Positions 1-8,579 of a stretch of DNA of 64,000 nt are shown piece by piece. Below the pieces are notes generated by a model, which worked only from the letters and a program-made list of their open reading frames with translations, did not search any database and was not told the DNA's origin. Location of the stretch: positions 62,001 to 126,000 of the forward strand of contig NZ_JAHBGB010000031.1 in assembly GCF_018390555.1 (NCBI RefSeq), in the 5' to 3' direction. Positions within the stretch are counted from its first letter, which is position 1. Each line of letters opens with the position of its first letter. This stretch comes from Ancylobacter oerskovii. GTDB taxonomy: Bacteria > Pseudomonadota > Alphaproteobacteria > Rhizobiales > Xanthobacteraceae. Made by a program: the position numbers and the translations under genes.

Positions 1-1
1 C

Positions 2-403
2 ACGACGGCGGAAGATATAGTCCAGCAAGCCTTCGTCAATCTTCTGGGACGGGAGACGGGCGAGACGCCGAGCCCGGCCTATGTGACGCAGGCCGCGCGC
101 AATCTCGCCCTCAATCACCTGCGCGACGCGCGACGGCGGGCCCAGGTCGTCGTCGCCGGGGAAGACCTGGAGCGTATCGCCGACCCCGCCCCCTCGCCCG
201 AGATGGCGACCCTCCATCGCGGCGAGCTGCGGCGCCTGCTGGTCGCTCTCGCGGCGCTGCCGCCCCGGCGCCGGGAGGCCTTCGTGCTGAGCCGCATCGA
301 AGGGCTCACCCATGACGAGGTCGCCGCGCGGATGGGCGTATCGCGCAACACGGCGATCACCCACATCGTTGCCGCCATGGCCGAACTCGACCGGCGCCTG
401 TAG
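2..403 (+). CDS. ECF sigma factor, FecI-like (5' end cut by window)
   Basis: The reading frame is open from base 2, so the gene starts left of the window and about 133 residues remain. It holds the end of sigma region 2, a linker, and a clear region 4: a helix-turn-helix with HDEVAARMGVSRNTAITHI near the C-terminus, preceded by the LPPRRREAFVLSR segment typical of FecI-type factors. It would direct RNA polymerase to promoters of siderophore uptake genes. The next two genes are a FecR anti-sigma protein and a TonB-dependent receptor with an STN signalling domain, the classic FecI-FecR-FecA cell-surface signalling set. I infer that this sigma factor drives the receptor gene at 1526. The ligand cannot be read from the sequence. 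Confidence 0.92.
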   Translation, partial: TTAEDIVQQAFVNLLGRETGETPSPAYVTQAARNLALNHLRDARRRAQVVVAGEDLERIADPAPSPEMATLHRGELRRLLVALAALPPRRREAFVLSRIEGLTHDEVAARMGVSRNTAITHIVAAMAELDRRL

Positions 404-482
404 ATTGTCCCCATCGCGCGATTGCGCGAACCGATGCCGTCCTTCCCCGGCGTGCCCCTCCCCGATGTACCCCGCGACGCCG

Positions 483-1412
483 ATGAGCGACCGTTCGACC
501 GACCCCGTCACCATGGAAGCGCTGGATTGGTTCGTCCGCATGCGGGACGACAAGGTCGGCGCCCAGGAACGGCGTGCCTTCGCCACCTGGCTGGCTGCCG
601 ATCCGGCGCACCCCGCCGCCTTCGAACGGGCGCAGTCGCTCTGGGACCGCTTCGACATCGTCGAGCCGGAATATCGCCGGCTGCGCCGGGCGGGACGCCT
701 CGGGCGCCGGGACGTGCTGCTCGGCGGGCTGGCGACGCTCGTCGCGGCGCCGGTGGCCTATGTCGCGCTCAATCGCGACCGGCTGTTCGCCACCTACCGC
801 ACCGGCACGGCGGAACGGCGCAGCTTCATGCTGGGCGACGGCAGCCGGGTCGAGCTCGGCAGTTCCTCGGCCTTGGCGGTGGATTTCTCCGCCGATCGGC
901 GGCGCGTGGTGCTCGTCGAGGGAGAAGGCTTCTTCCAGGTGGCCCCGGATGCCGCACGCCCCTTCGTCGTGGAGGCGGAAAACGGAAGCACCCGCGCGCT
1001 CGGCACCGCCTTCGACGTGAAGCTCCTCGACGATTCCGTCGCCGTCACGGTCGTCGAGCATGCCGTTTCGGTGACGGTGGGAGACGCCCTGCCGGTGACG
1101 CTGGAGGCCGGCTGGCAGGTGAGCTACGGCCCCGCCGGCCTCGCCCGGCCGGTCGAGGTCGACACCGCGGTGGTGCAGGCGTGGCGGCAGGACCGCATCG
1201 TGTTCGAGGATGTGCCGCTCGACACCGTGCTGCGCGAGCTCGAGCGCTACCGGCACGGACGCATCGTGCTGATGGACCGGAGCGTCGGCGCCATGCCGGT
1301 GACGGCGGTGTTCGAGACCACCAATGTCGACGCCGCCCTCGCCACCATCGCGGCGACCCTGCCGGTGAGGGTGATCGATGGCGGCCTCATCGCCGTCGTC
1401 TATGGCCGCTGA
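483..1412 (+). CDS. FecR-family anti-sigma/sensor protein
   Basis: This 309-residue protein has the FecR plan. An N-terminal cytoplasmic DUF4880-like segment (ALDWFVRM... QERRAFATWL... PAAFERA) is followed by an arginine-rich stretch, a single membrane helix (about residues 80-98, LLGGLATLVAAPVAYVAL) and a periplasmic FecR domain with GDGSRVELGSSS and the GEGFFQVA motif. In the family it transmits ligand binding by the outer-membrane transducer to the ECF sigma factor. I chose ATG 483, which puts the DUF4880 domain right after the start. ATG 465 is an in-frame alternative, and the frame is open still further upstream. It follows the sigma gene by about 80 bases and precedes the receptor gene by about 110. 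Confidence 0.9.
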   Translation: MSDRSTDPVTMEALDWFVRMRDDKVGAQERRAFATWLAADPAHPAAFERAQSLWDRFDIVEPEYRRLRRAGRLGRRDVLLGGLATLVAAPVAYVALNRDRLFATYRTGTAERRSFMLGDGSRVELGSSSALAVDFSADRRRVVLVEGEGFFQVAPDAARPFVVEAENGSTRALGTAFDVKLLDDSVAVTVVEHAVSVTVGDALPVTLEAGWQVSYGPAGLARPVEVDTAVVQAWRQDRIVFEDVPLDTVLRELERYRHGRIVLMDRSVGAMPVTAVFETTNVDAALATIAATLPVRVIDGGLIAVVYGR

Positions 1413-1525
1413 GCCGCGAGAAAATTTTTGCCCGCCGCTCATCGGATCGCCCGCCTCGGGTGTCTGACCCTGTGAAGGACGTGCGACGCGCCCTTCGCGG
1501 ACGGGCGAGAACAGGGGCACGGTCG

Positions 1526-3994
1526 ATGCGGCGAGGCGACATGAGGAGAACGGCAGACGGTTCGGCGGGCGTCGTGCGGGCCGGACGGCGGGCAAGGTCC
1601 GCGCTGCTGGTGTCGCTGATGATGAGCAGCGCGCTGATCGCCGTTCCGCTGACGGTGACGCCGGCTCGCGCCCAGGGAGCGGCAGTCGCCGCGCGGACGA
1701 ATTTCGACATTCCCGCCCAGCCGCTGTCGCGGGCGCTGATCGCCTTCTCGCACGCCGCCGGCCTGCAGCTTTTCTTCGATGCCGGCCTGGTGCGCGGCAA
1801 GAACTCGCCGGGCGTCCGCGGCTCCCTCACCCATGCCGAGGCGCTGAACCAGCTGCTGGCCGGCTCGGGGCTCGCCTACCGCATCAGCGGCAACACGCTC
1901 ACCATCACCGCCCCGGCGGCCGCGACCGGGTCCTCGCCGGACGGCGCCATCGAGCTCGGCACCATCCAGGTGGAAGGCCAGCAGAACCCGTTCGGCCCGG
2001 TGGACGGCTATCTCGCCACCACCACCTCCTCCGCCACCGGCGTCGCCACGCCGATCCTCGAGACGCCGCAGTCGATCAGCGTGGTGACGGCCGACCAGAT
2101 CAAGGACCAGAACGCCACCTCGCTGACCGACACGCTGCTCTACACACCCGGCGTCGTCGCCCAGTCCGGCGCCTTCTCCCGCATGGTCGACGACCTGATG
2201 CTGCGCGGCTTCAACATCGCCGACGGCGCGAGCGGCATGCTGCGCGACGGCATGCAGTTCCAGTCCAACGTCTATGGCGGCGGCCAGGAACCCTACGGGC
2301 TGGAGCGCGTCGAGGTGCTGCGCGGCCCGGCCTCGATCCTCTACGGCCAGATGACCCCGGGCGGCGTGGTCAACGCCATTTCCAAGCGCCCCACCGAGGA
2401 GACCCTGCGCGAGGTCAATCTCGAATACGGCACCTATGACACCACGCAGGTCTCGGCGGATTTCGGCGGCAAGCTCAACGAGGACGGCACGCTGACCTAC
2501 CGCCTCACCGGCCTTTATCGCGACGGCGAGAACTGGGTCGAGGACACGCCGGACGACAAGGTCTACATCGCGCCGGCCCTCACCTGGAAGCCGGACGAGG
2601 ACACCTCGCTGACGCTGCTGGCGAGCTACCAGCACGTCAACACCCGCTTCGCCACCCCGCTGCAATATGACGATGTCAGCACCGGCAACATCCCCCGCAA
2701 CGCCTTTCTCGGCATAGAGGGGTTCGATACCTACCAGGGCGACGTCTACACCACGGCGGCGCTGTTCGAGCACCGCTTCGACAACGGCATCGTCTTCCGC
2801 AGCAACAACCGCTACTACGCCGCCGACGTGAACTGGGACTACATGATCGGCAACCTCGCGCCGCTGGCCGCGACCGGCGGTCTGCTGGCACGCCTCGCCC
2901 AGGCCCGCGACGACAGCTCCTACGGCGTGACCTCGGCGAATTCGCTGGAGTTCACTTTCGACGCGCTCGGCGCCGGGCACACCGTGCTCGCCGGCTTCGA
3001 CTATTATCTGCGCTCCTACGACACCCACCGCTACCGCGCCAGCTCCTACAGCCTGCTCGACCTCGATACCGGGGTCTCCATCGGCGGACCGAACGTCAAC
3101 TATGCGATAGATCGCGGTTCCGACACGCTGGCCAGCCAGTACGGCGTCTTCATCCAGGACCAGATCAAGTTCGGCGATCACTGGGTGCTGCTGGTCGGCG
3201 GCCGCAACGACTGGGCGGACAGCAGCACCACCAGCTACCAGACCGGCGTCGAGACCACCCAGGACGACAGCGCCTTCACCGGCCGCGCCGGCCTCGTCTA
3301 TCTCTTCGACAGCGGCCTCGCGCCCTATGTCAGCGTCAGCCAGTCCTTCCAGCCGCAGGCCGGGCTCAACTACGCCACCGGCGATGCGCTCGAACCCAGC
3401 AAGGGCCTGCAATACGAGGCGGGGGTGCGCTACCAGCCGGCCGGGCAGAACCTGCTGCTCAGCGCCGCCGTCTACGACATCAAGCAGACCAATGTCGTGA
3501 CCTATGACGCGCTGGGCTATTCCTACCAGCAGGGCGAGGTGCATTCGCGCGGCTTCGAGTTCGAGGCCCGCGGCGAGGTCGGCCGGCTGGAGCTGATCGC
3601 CGCCTACAGCTACACCGACGCCACCGTCACCGAGAGCGCCGATCCCACCGAGATCGGCCAGCAGGTGGCGCTGGTGCCGCGCAACGCCGCCTCCTTCTGG
3701 GCCAATTACGCGCTCGACGATCTCGGCCTGCGCGGGGTGAAGATCGGCGCCGGCGTACGCTATATCGGCACCACCTACCTCACCGACAGCGACTTCGACG
3801 TGCCGGCCTATACGCTGGTCGACGCCATGGCGAGCGTCGATCTCGGCGCCTACAACCCGAAGCTCGCCGGCACCACGCTGAAGGTGAACGCCAACAACCT
3901 CTTCGACAAGCAGTACTACACCTGCGTCTCCACGGATGGCTGCCGCTATGGCGAGCCGGCGACGGTGATCGCCACGCTCACCTATAAATGGTGA
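1526..3994 (+). CDS. TonB-dependent siderophore receptor/transducer with STN domain
   Basis: About 822 residues, in order: a signal peptide ending near PARAQ, an STN signalling domain (roughly residues 61-115, from FDIPAQPLSRAL), a plug domain with ILETPQSISVVT and RVEVLRGPASILYGQ, and a 22-strand-type barrel ending in an aromatic residue (TYKW), as expected for BAM-dependent insertion. It would import a ferric siderophore across the outer membrane with TonB energy. The STN domain implies that it also signals to the FecR/sigma pair upstream. ATG 1526 has AGGGG 8 bases upstream; ATG 1541 is a possible alternative. The stop codon overlaps the start of the binding-protein gene. The siderophore is unknown; the FhuD/FhuB/FhuF companions suggest a hydroxamate, by inference only. 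Confidence 0.93.
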   Translation: MRRGDMRRTADGSAGVVRAGRRARSALLVSLMMSSALIAVPLTVTPARAQGAAVAARTNFDIPAQPLSRALIAFSHAAGLQLFFDAGLVRGKNSPGVRGSLTHAEALNQLLAGSGLAYRISGNTLTITAPAAATGSSPDGAIELGTIQVEGQQNPFGPVDGYLATTTSSATGVATPILETPQSISVVTADQIKDQNATSLTDTLLYTPGVVAQSGAFSRMVDDLMLRGFNIADGASGMLRDGMQFQSNVYGGGQEPYGLERVEVLRGPASILYGQMTPGGVVNAISKRPTEETLREVNLEYGTYDTTQVSADFGGKLNEDGTLTYRLTGLYRDGENWVEDTPDDKVYIAPALTWKPDEDTSLTLLASYQHVNTRFATPLQYDDVSTGNIPRNAFLGIEGFDTYQGDVYTTAALFEHRFDNGIVFRSNNRYYAADVNWDYMIGNLAPLAATGGLLARLAQARDDSSYGVTSANSLEFTFDALGAGHTVLAGFDYYLRSYDTHRYRASSYSLLDLDTGVSIGGPNVNYAIDRGSDTLASQYGVFIQDQIKFGDHWVLLVGGRNDWADSSTTSYQTGVETTQDDSAFTGRAGLVYLFDSGLAPYVSVSQSFQPQAGLNYATGDALEPSKGLQYEAGVRYQPAGQNLLLSAAVYDIKQTNVVTYDALGYSYQQGEVHSRGFEFEARGEVGRLELIAAYSYTDATVTESADPTEIGQQVALVPRNAASFWANYALDDLGLRGVKIGAGVRYIGTTYLTDSDFDVPAYTLVDAMASVDLGAYNPKLAGTTLKVNANNLFDKQYYTCVSTDGCRYGEPATVIATLTYKW

Positions 3995-4902
3995 GGCGGA
4001 TGCCGGTGGCGGACGGTGCCATTGGCCGGCGCGCGCTGCTCGCCGCGGCGCTCGCCTCGCCGCTGCTGCTTGCCGGCGCGCCGGCGCGAGCGGGCGCCGC
4101 GCCGCGGTTCGTCAGCATGGATCTGCTGATCACCGAGCTCATGCTCACGCTCGGCGTCGTGCCGCTGGCCACGCCGAATGTCGCGCTCTACCGGCGGCTC
4201 GTCGCCGATCCGGTGCTGCCGGCGGAGGTGAAGGACCTCGGCCCGCTCGCCGAACCCAACCTCGAATATCTGCGGACCCTCGCCCCCGACCGCATCGTCG
4301 TCGCCGACTGGCAGGCGGCGGGGCTGGAGAACCTCGCCCGCATCGCGCCGCTGGCGCCGGTCCCGGTGCTGGCCGGCGGAAAGCCCGCCGTCGCGCATGG
4401 CGAGGAACTGCTGCGCGTCGTGGCGGCGCTGGTGGCGGCGCCGTCGCGCGCCGATGCCGCCATCGAGGCGTGCGAGGCGGCGCTGGCGACGGGGCGCAGC
4501 GCCCTCGGCGGCTATCCGCGCCCGGTCTATGTCTGCCGGTTCAATCGCGACGGCCGCAACCTCGCCCTGTTCGGCGGCAACGGCATGATCGGCGACACGC
4601 TGGCCCGCCTCGGCCTCGCCAATGCCTATGCCGGCCGCGTCAACGCCTTTGGTGTGACCAACGCCCCGCTCATGCGGCTTGCCGAGCGCCCGGAGGCGGT
4701 GATCGTGCATTTCGACCGCGGCCCGGAAACCGACGCCGCGCTCGCCCGGCTGGCGCAGAGCCCGGTGTGGCAGGCGCTGCCGGCGGTTCGGGCGGGCCGC
4801 GTGGTGCGTACCCCGGTGGTCTACCCCAATGGCGGCCCGCGCTCGGCCACCCGGCTCGCACTTGCGCTCACATCCAGCCTCGCGCCCCTCGACCATGGCT
4901 GA
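3988..4902 (+). CDS. FhuD-like periplasmic siderophore-binding protein
   Basis: This is a 304-residue class III (FhuD/BtuF-type) substrate-binding protein. The N-terminus carries a twin-arginine-like export signal (GRRALLAAALASPLLLAGAPARA), as other FhuD-like proteins do. The mature part has the LGPLAEPNLEYLRTLAPDRIV segment typical of the family. It should deliver an iron-siderophore to the FhuB permease encoded next. The start codon overlaps the receptor stop (ATGGTGA), suggesting translational coupling; ATG 4000 is an in-frame alternative with a GAGG only 3 bases upstream. The 3' end overlaps the permease gene by 8 bases. The hydroxamate preference is inferred from family resemblance. Confidence 0.88.
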   Translation: MVRRMPVADGAIGRRALLAAALASPLLLAGAPARAGAAPRFVSMDLLITELMLTLGVVPLATPNVALYRRLVADPVLPAEVKDLGPLAEPNLEYLRTLAPDRIVVADWQAAGLENLARIAPLAPVPVLAGGKPAVAHGEELLRVVAALVAAPSRADAAIEACEAALATGRSALGGYPRPVYVCRFNRDGRNLALFGGNGMIGDTLARLGLANAYAGRVNAFGVTNAPLMRLAERPEAVIVHFDRGPETDAALARLAQSPVWQALPAVRAGRVVRTPVVYPNGGPRSATRLALALTSSLAPLDHG

Positions 4903-6916
4903 CGGCGCGATGGCGGGAAGAGCGAGCGCGGCGACTGGCGCGGGCGTGGCGCGGGCAGCCCCGCGCCGCCCCGGCCTGCCGCTGGCGCTGCTGCTTCTCG
5001 CCGCGGGAGCCGCCCTGTTCGCCGTCAATCTGTCCCGCATCGGCGTCGAGCACTGGCCGTCCATCTGGCACGAACCGGACCTCGACGATCTGGCGACCGT
5101 CCGCATTCACTACACCCTGCTTCCCCGGCTGGTGGCGGCGCTGTGCGCCGGCCTGCTGCTCGGCCTGAGCGCGGTGCTGCTGCGCCAGGCGCTCAACAAT
5201 CCGCTGGCGGAAGCCGGGACGCTCGGCGTCTTCGCGGCCGCCCGCGCCAGCAGCGCCGCGACGCTGGTCTGGCTGCCGGGCTTTGCCGCCGGCTTCTTCC
5301 TGCCGGCCCTGGCGGGCGCCGGCCTTGCCATCGGCATCACGCTGCTGCTCTCCGCCCGCGCGGGGCTGGCGCCGCTGCGGCTGGTCCTCAACGGCCTCGT
5401 GCTGTCGCTCTGCCTCGATGCCTTCACCAGCCTCGTCATCCTCGTGCATTTCGAGGAAATCGGCGAATTGCTGGTCTGGCAGGCCGGCTCGCTCACACAG
5501 GACAATTGGGCGGGTGCGCGCCTGTTGGCGCTCGCCGTGCTCGCCGCCGGCGCCGGCGCGCTGCTGTTGCGCCGGCCGTTGGCCCTGCTCGAGCTCGGCG
5601 ACGAGGCGATGCGGGCTCTCGGCCTGTCGCCGGCCTTGTTGCGGCTCGCGGTGATCGCGCTGGCGCTGTTGCCGGCGGCGCTGGTCTGCGCCGAGCTCGG
5701 CATTCTCGGCTTCGTCGGCCTCGCCGGCGCGGCGCTGGCCGACCTGTCGGGCGCCCGGCGTCCGGGCCAGTACCTGCTCGCCGCCCCGCTGCTCTCGGCC
5801 GGGCTGCTGCTCGTCACCGACCAGACGACGCTGCTGCTGTCCGGCGCCATCGACATTCCCGCCGGGACGGTGACCGCCCTGCTCGGGGCGCCGCTGCTCG
5901 TCGTGCTGCTCGGCCGCCTGCCGCGCGCCACGGCCTCGCGCACGGCGCTACCGCCGACGGCGCATCGCCGCCGCCATGGCGGCCGCGTGCTGGTGCTGGC
6001 CGCCGTCGCGCTGGCGCTGGCAACGCTGCTTGGCCTCTCGGTCGGCCGGCTGCCGGAAGGTTTCACCCTCGCCACGGGCGCCGACTGGTGGGAGCTGCTC
6101 CCCTGGCGCTGGCCCCGCCTCGCCGCGGCAGGCGCCGCCGGGGGCATGCTCGCCGTGGCCGGTTGCCTGATGCAGCGGCTCACCGGCAATCCGCTGGCCA
6201 GCCCGGAGCTCACCGGCGTCTCCTCCGGTGCCGCGCTCATCATGATCCCGGCGGTCCTTTTGCTGCCACCGATGGGGCGCAACGAGGCGATGCTGCTCGC
6301 CGGTCTCGGCGCGCTCGCCATGATGGCGCTGTGCCTGCGCCTCGCCGGCCGCTCCGGCCTGGCGCCCGAGCGGCTGCTGCTCACCGGCGTCGCCGTGAGC
6401 GCGCTGGCCGGCTCGGTGCTGTCGGTCGCCATGGTGTTCGGCGATCCCCGGCTGGCGCGGCTGCTCGGCTGGCTGTCCGGCTCGACCTATGCCGTGCGCC
6501 CCGCCGATGCGCTCCTCGCCCTCGCAATGCTGGCGCTCGCCGCCGCGGCGCTGCCGCTGCTGCATCGCTGGCTCATGCTGCTGCCGCTCGGCGCGGCCAC
6601 GGCCGGCGCGGCGGGGCTCGGCGTGGGCCGCGCCCGCTTTGTGCTGGTGGTGCTGACCGCGGCGCTGACCGCCGGCGCGACGCTCATCGTCGGACCCGTC
6701 AGCTTCATCGGCCTGCTGGCGCCGCACCTCGCCCGCCGCGCCGGCCTCGCGACGCCCCTTGCCGAAACCCTCGGCGCCCTGCTCGGCGGCGCCACGCTGA
6801 TGATGCTTGCCGATCTCCTGGCCCGCACGCTGGCCTTTCCCTGGGACGCGCCGGCCGGGCTGGTCGTCACCGTGCTCGGCGCGCTCGGCTACGGGCTGAT
6901 GATGGGGCGGCGATGA
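4895..6916 (+). CDS. FhuB-like double permease for iron-siderophore
   Basis: This is a 673-residue inner-membrane protein with two fused FecCD-type permease halves, the FhuB arrangement (usual length about 660). The first half runs from the N-terminus to about residue 345, and the second begins after an RRRHGGR linker. Each half has the family's GxxNPLA motif: LRQALNNPLAEAGTLG in the first and LTGNPLASPELTGVSSG in the second. The latter lies near the coupling and pore regions. It would form the channel for the FhuD cargo. ATG 4895 is chosen because it gives an 8-base overlap with fhuD and avoids a non-membrane N-terminal extension. No ATP-binding subunit lies in this locus. The nearest one is at 56925-57758, so a shared or distant ATPase must be assumed. 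Confidence 0.9.
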   Translation: MADGAMAGRASAATGAGVARAAPRRPGLPLALLLLAAGAALFAVNLSRIGVEHWPSIWHEPDLDDLATVRIHYTLLPRLVAALCAGLLLGLSAVLLRQALNNPLAEAGTLGVFAAARASSAATLVWLPGFAAGFFLPALAGAGLAIGITLLLSARAGLAPLRLVLNGLVLSLCLDAFTSLVILVHFEEIGELLVWQAGSLTQDNWAGARLLALAVLAAGAGALLLRRPLALLELGDEAMRALGLSPALLRLAVIALALLPAALVCAELGILGFVGLAGAALADLSGARRPGQYLLAAPLLSAGLLLVTDQTTLLLSGAIDIPAGTVTALLGAPLLVVLLGRLPRATASRTALPPTAHRRRHGGRVLVLAAVALALATLLGLSVGRLPEGFTLATGADWWELLPWRWPRLAAAGAAGGMLAVAGCLMQRLTGNPLASPELTGVSSGAALIMIPAVLLLPPMGRNEAMLLAGLGALAMMALCLRLAGRSGLAPERLLLTGVAVSALAGSVLSVAMVFGDPRLARLLGWLSGSTYAVRPADALLALAMLALAAAALPLLHRWLMLLPLGAATAGAAGLGVGRARFVLVVLTAALTAGATLIVGPVSFIGLLAPHLARRAGLATPLAETLGALLGGATLMMLADLLARTLAFPWDAPAGLVVTVLGALGYGLMMGRR

Positions 6917-7614
6917 TCCCGGAGCTGGCGCCTCTGTTCCGCGGGCCGCTGGAGGAGATCGGCGCGACGCTGTTCGTCGATGACGGCACGGCACCGCGCG
7001 ACAGCCTCGCCGCCCTCCTCGCCGCCGATCGCCTCGCCGCCGAACTCGCCCGCTTCGCCGCGCGCTATGCCGAGCCGGAGCCGCGGGCGGTGGCCTCGCA
7101 ATGGTCGAAACTGTATTTCACCCGGCTCGCGGTGCCGGCGATGGTGGCGGCGATCGCCGCCGACTGGCGGCTGCCGCTGGCGCCGGAGCGGCTCGGCGTC
7201 GTGCTGGACGGGCAAGGCGGAATCGCCGCCTTCTCGCTGCCGCACGCCGGTGCGGCGCAGCCGGCGGCACAGGCGAGGCAGCGCTTCGGCTTTCTCGTCG
7301 ACGCGCATCTGCCGCTCGTCGTCGACAGTCTCGCGCGGGCCAGCGGGCTGAGCCGCCGGGTGCTGTGGAGCAATGCCGGCAACCTGATCGAGACGGTGGT
7401 CGAGCGCTGCGCAGAGCTTCTCGGCGACGAACATCCCGGCGTCAGGCATGGGCGGGAGTTGCTGGCCGGCCGGCGCTTCGCCGAGGGCGACGCCAATCCG
7501 CTGTTCGAGCCAGTCCGCTACATGGCGGACGGCACCCGGCTGCGCCGCGTCTGCTGCATCCGCTACCTCATCCCGGCGCTCGCCTATTGCAAGACCTGCC
7601 CGCTCGAGCGGTAG
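6913..7614 (+). CDS. FhuF-like siderophore-iron reductase (2Fe-2S)
   Basis: This 233-residue protein starts at an ATGA overlap with the permease gene and ends with the diagnostic FhuF cysteine pattern C-C-x10-C-x2-C (C214, C215, C226, C229; ...YCKTCPLER). In FhuF these cysteines bind an unusual 2Fe-2S cluster used to reduce ferric siderophores in the cytoplasm and release the iron. The rest is alpha-helical and poorly conserved, as usual in the family. As the last gene of the locus it completes the sequence of sensing, outer-membrane uptake, binding, permeation and reductive release. The only missing function is the ATPase. Confidence 0.88.
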   Translation: MIPELAPLFRGPLEEIGATLFVDDGTAPRDSLAALLAADRLAAELARFAARYAEPEPRAVASQWSKLYFTRLAVPAMVAAIAADWRLPLAPERLGVVLDGQGGIAAFSLPHAGAAQPAAQARQRFGFLVDAHLPLVVDSLARASGLSRRVLWSNAGNLIETVVERCAELLGDEHPGVRHGRELLAGRRFAEGDANPLFEPVRYMADGTRLRRVCCIRYLIPALAYCKTCPLER

Positions 7615-7656
7615 CGCAGCCGGCCCGACAACGAGGCGGAACCGGGCATGGGCAGC

Positions 7657-8445
7657 TCAGACGCCCTGGATCCCGGCGCGCGGGTCGGCCGGGCGCAGCA
7701 ACGGGCGCAGCGCCGCCTGAATCCGCCGCATCGTCGGAAGATAGAGCCCGGGCATCTCCGCCGCCGCGACCTGCGCGGCCGAGGCGCCGATATTGAGCGC
7801 CGCCACCACGCGCCCGCTTATGTCGGCGAGCGGCACGGCGATGGAGCAAAGCCCCAGTTCGAGCTCCTGGTCGACGACGGCGTAGCCTTGCTCGCGCACG
7901 CGCCGGCATTCGGCCATGACGGCCTCCTCGGTGGTCAGCGTGAACGGGGTGAAAGGCTGCAGCTGCGAGCGTTGCAGCAGCGCATGCGCCTCCGCCTCCG
8001 GCAGCGAGGCCAGCAGCACCCGGCCCATGGAGGCGCACCAGGCCGGAAGCCGCGAACCGGGCGTCAAATTGATCGACATCACCCGCTTCTGCGCCGCGCG
8101 GGCGATATAGAGAATCTCGGTTCCCTCCAGCACGCTGGCCGAGGCGCTCTGGCGCACCTCCTCGGAAAGCGCGTCGAGATGCGGCTGGATCAGCCGCGGC
8201 AGCGGCGTCGCCGCCAGATAGGCATGCCCGAGCCGCAGGATCTTCGGTGTCAGCTCGAAATGCTTGCCGTCATGGCGGGCATAGCCCAGCTCGACCAGCG
8301 TGAGCAGGCAGCGCCGCGTGGTCGCCCTGTCGAGCCCGGTGGCCTCGGAGAGGCGGGTGATCGTCATCTGGGGAGACGCGGCGTCGAAGGCCTCGATGAC
8401 CTGCAGCCCCTTGGCGAAGCCACCGACGAAATCAGTCTGCTTCAT
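7657..8445 (-). CDS. pcaR: IclR-family regulator, PcaR/PobR type
   Basis: This 262-residue protein has an N-terminal winged helix (GFAKGLQVIEAF... TITRLSEATGLDRATTRRCLLTL) and a C-terminal IclR effector domain ending in the typical ALRPLLRP region. Closest by eye are PcaR/PcaU-type activators of protocatechuate genes, which respond to beta-ketoadipate or protocatechuate. It is divergent from pcaIJF, as expected. The start is placed at the third of three closely spaced ATGs, because GGAG lies 6 bases before it. Starting further upstream would put the operator candidate inside the gene. Members of this family usually both activate pca genes and repress themselves. The symbol rests on family and context. 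Confidence 0.85.
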   Translation of the reverse strand: MKQTDFVGGFAKGLQVIEAFDAASPQMTITRLSEATGLDRATTRRCLLTLVELGYARHDGKHFELTPKILRLGHAYLAATPLPRLIQPHLDALSEEVRQSASASVLEGTEILYIARAAQKRVMSINLTPGSRLPAWCASMGRVLLASLPEAEAHALLQRSQLQPFTPFTLTTEEAVMAECRRVREQGYAVVDQELELGLCSIAVPLADISGRVVAALNIGASAAQVAAAEMPGLYLPTMRRIQAALRPLLRPADPRAGIQGV

Positions 8446-8456
8446 CGCCATCTCCA

Positions 8457-8498
8457 TTGTGCGGTATATGAACAAATATCAAATAACGCACAAATATC
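8457..8498. promoter_or_regulatory. Candidate PcaR operator and pcaI promoter region
   Basis: The AT-rich stretch between pcaR and pcaI carries TTGTGCGGTATATGAACAA at 8457-8475. Read on the minus strand it begins TTGTTC and ends CGCACAA, close to the 15-base PcaR/PobR-type site as I remember it from Pseudomonas (GTTC...CGCAC). ACAAATATC occurs at 8472-8480 and again at 8490-8498, the second time preceded by CGC, giving a direct repeat with an 18-base period. The position, directly before both start regions, fits an operator that controls both genes. Confidence 0.6.
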
Positions 8499-8579
8499 TT
8501 GCTGTCGATCCCCGCGGCTTCTATCCCTTGCAGCAGGCGCCCCGGAACAATGAGGGCGCCGGCTCCAGGGAGCGACGTC

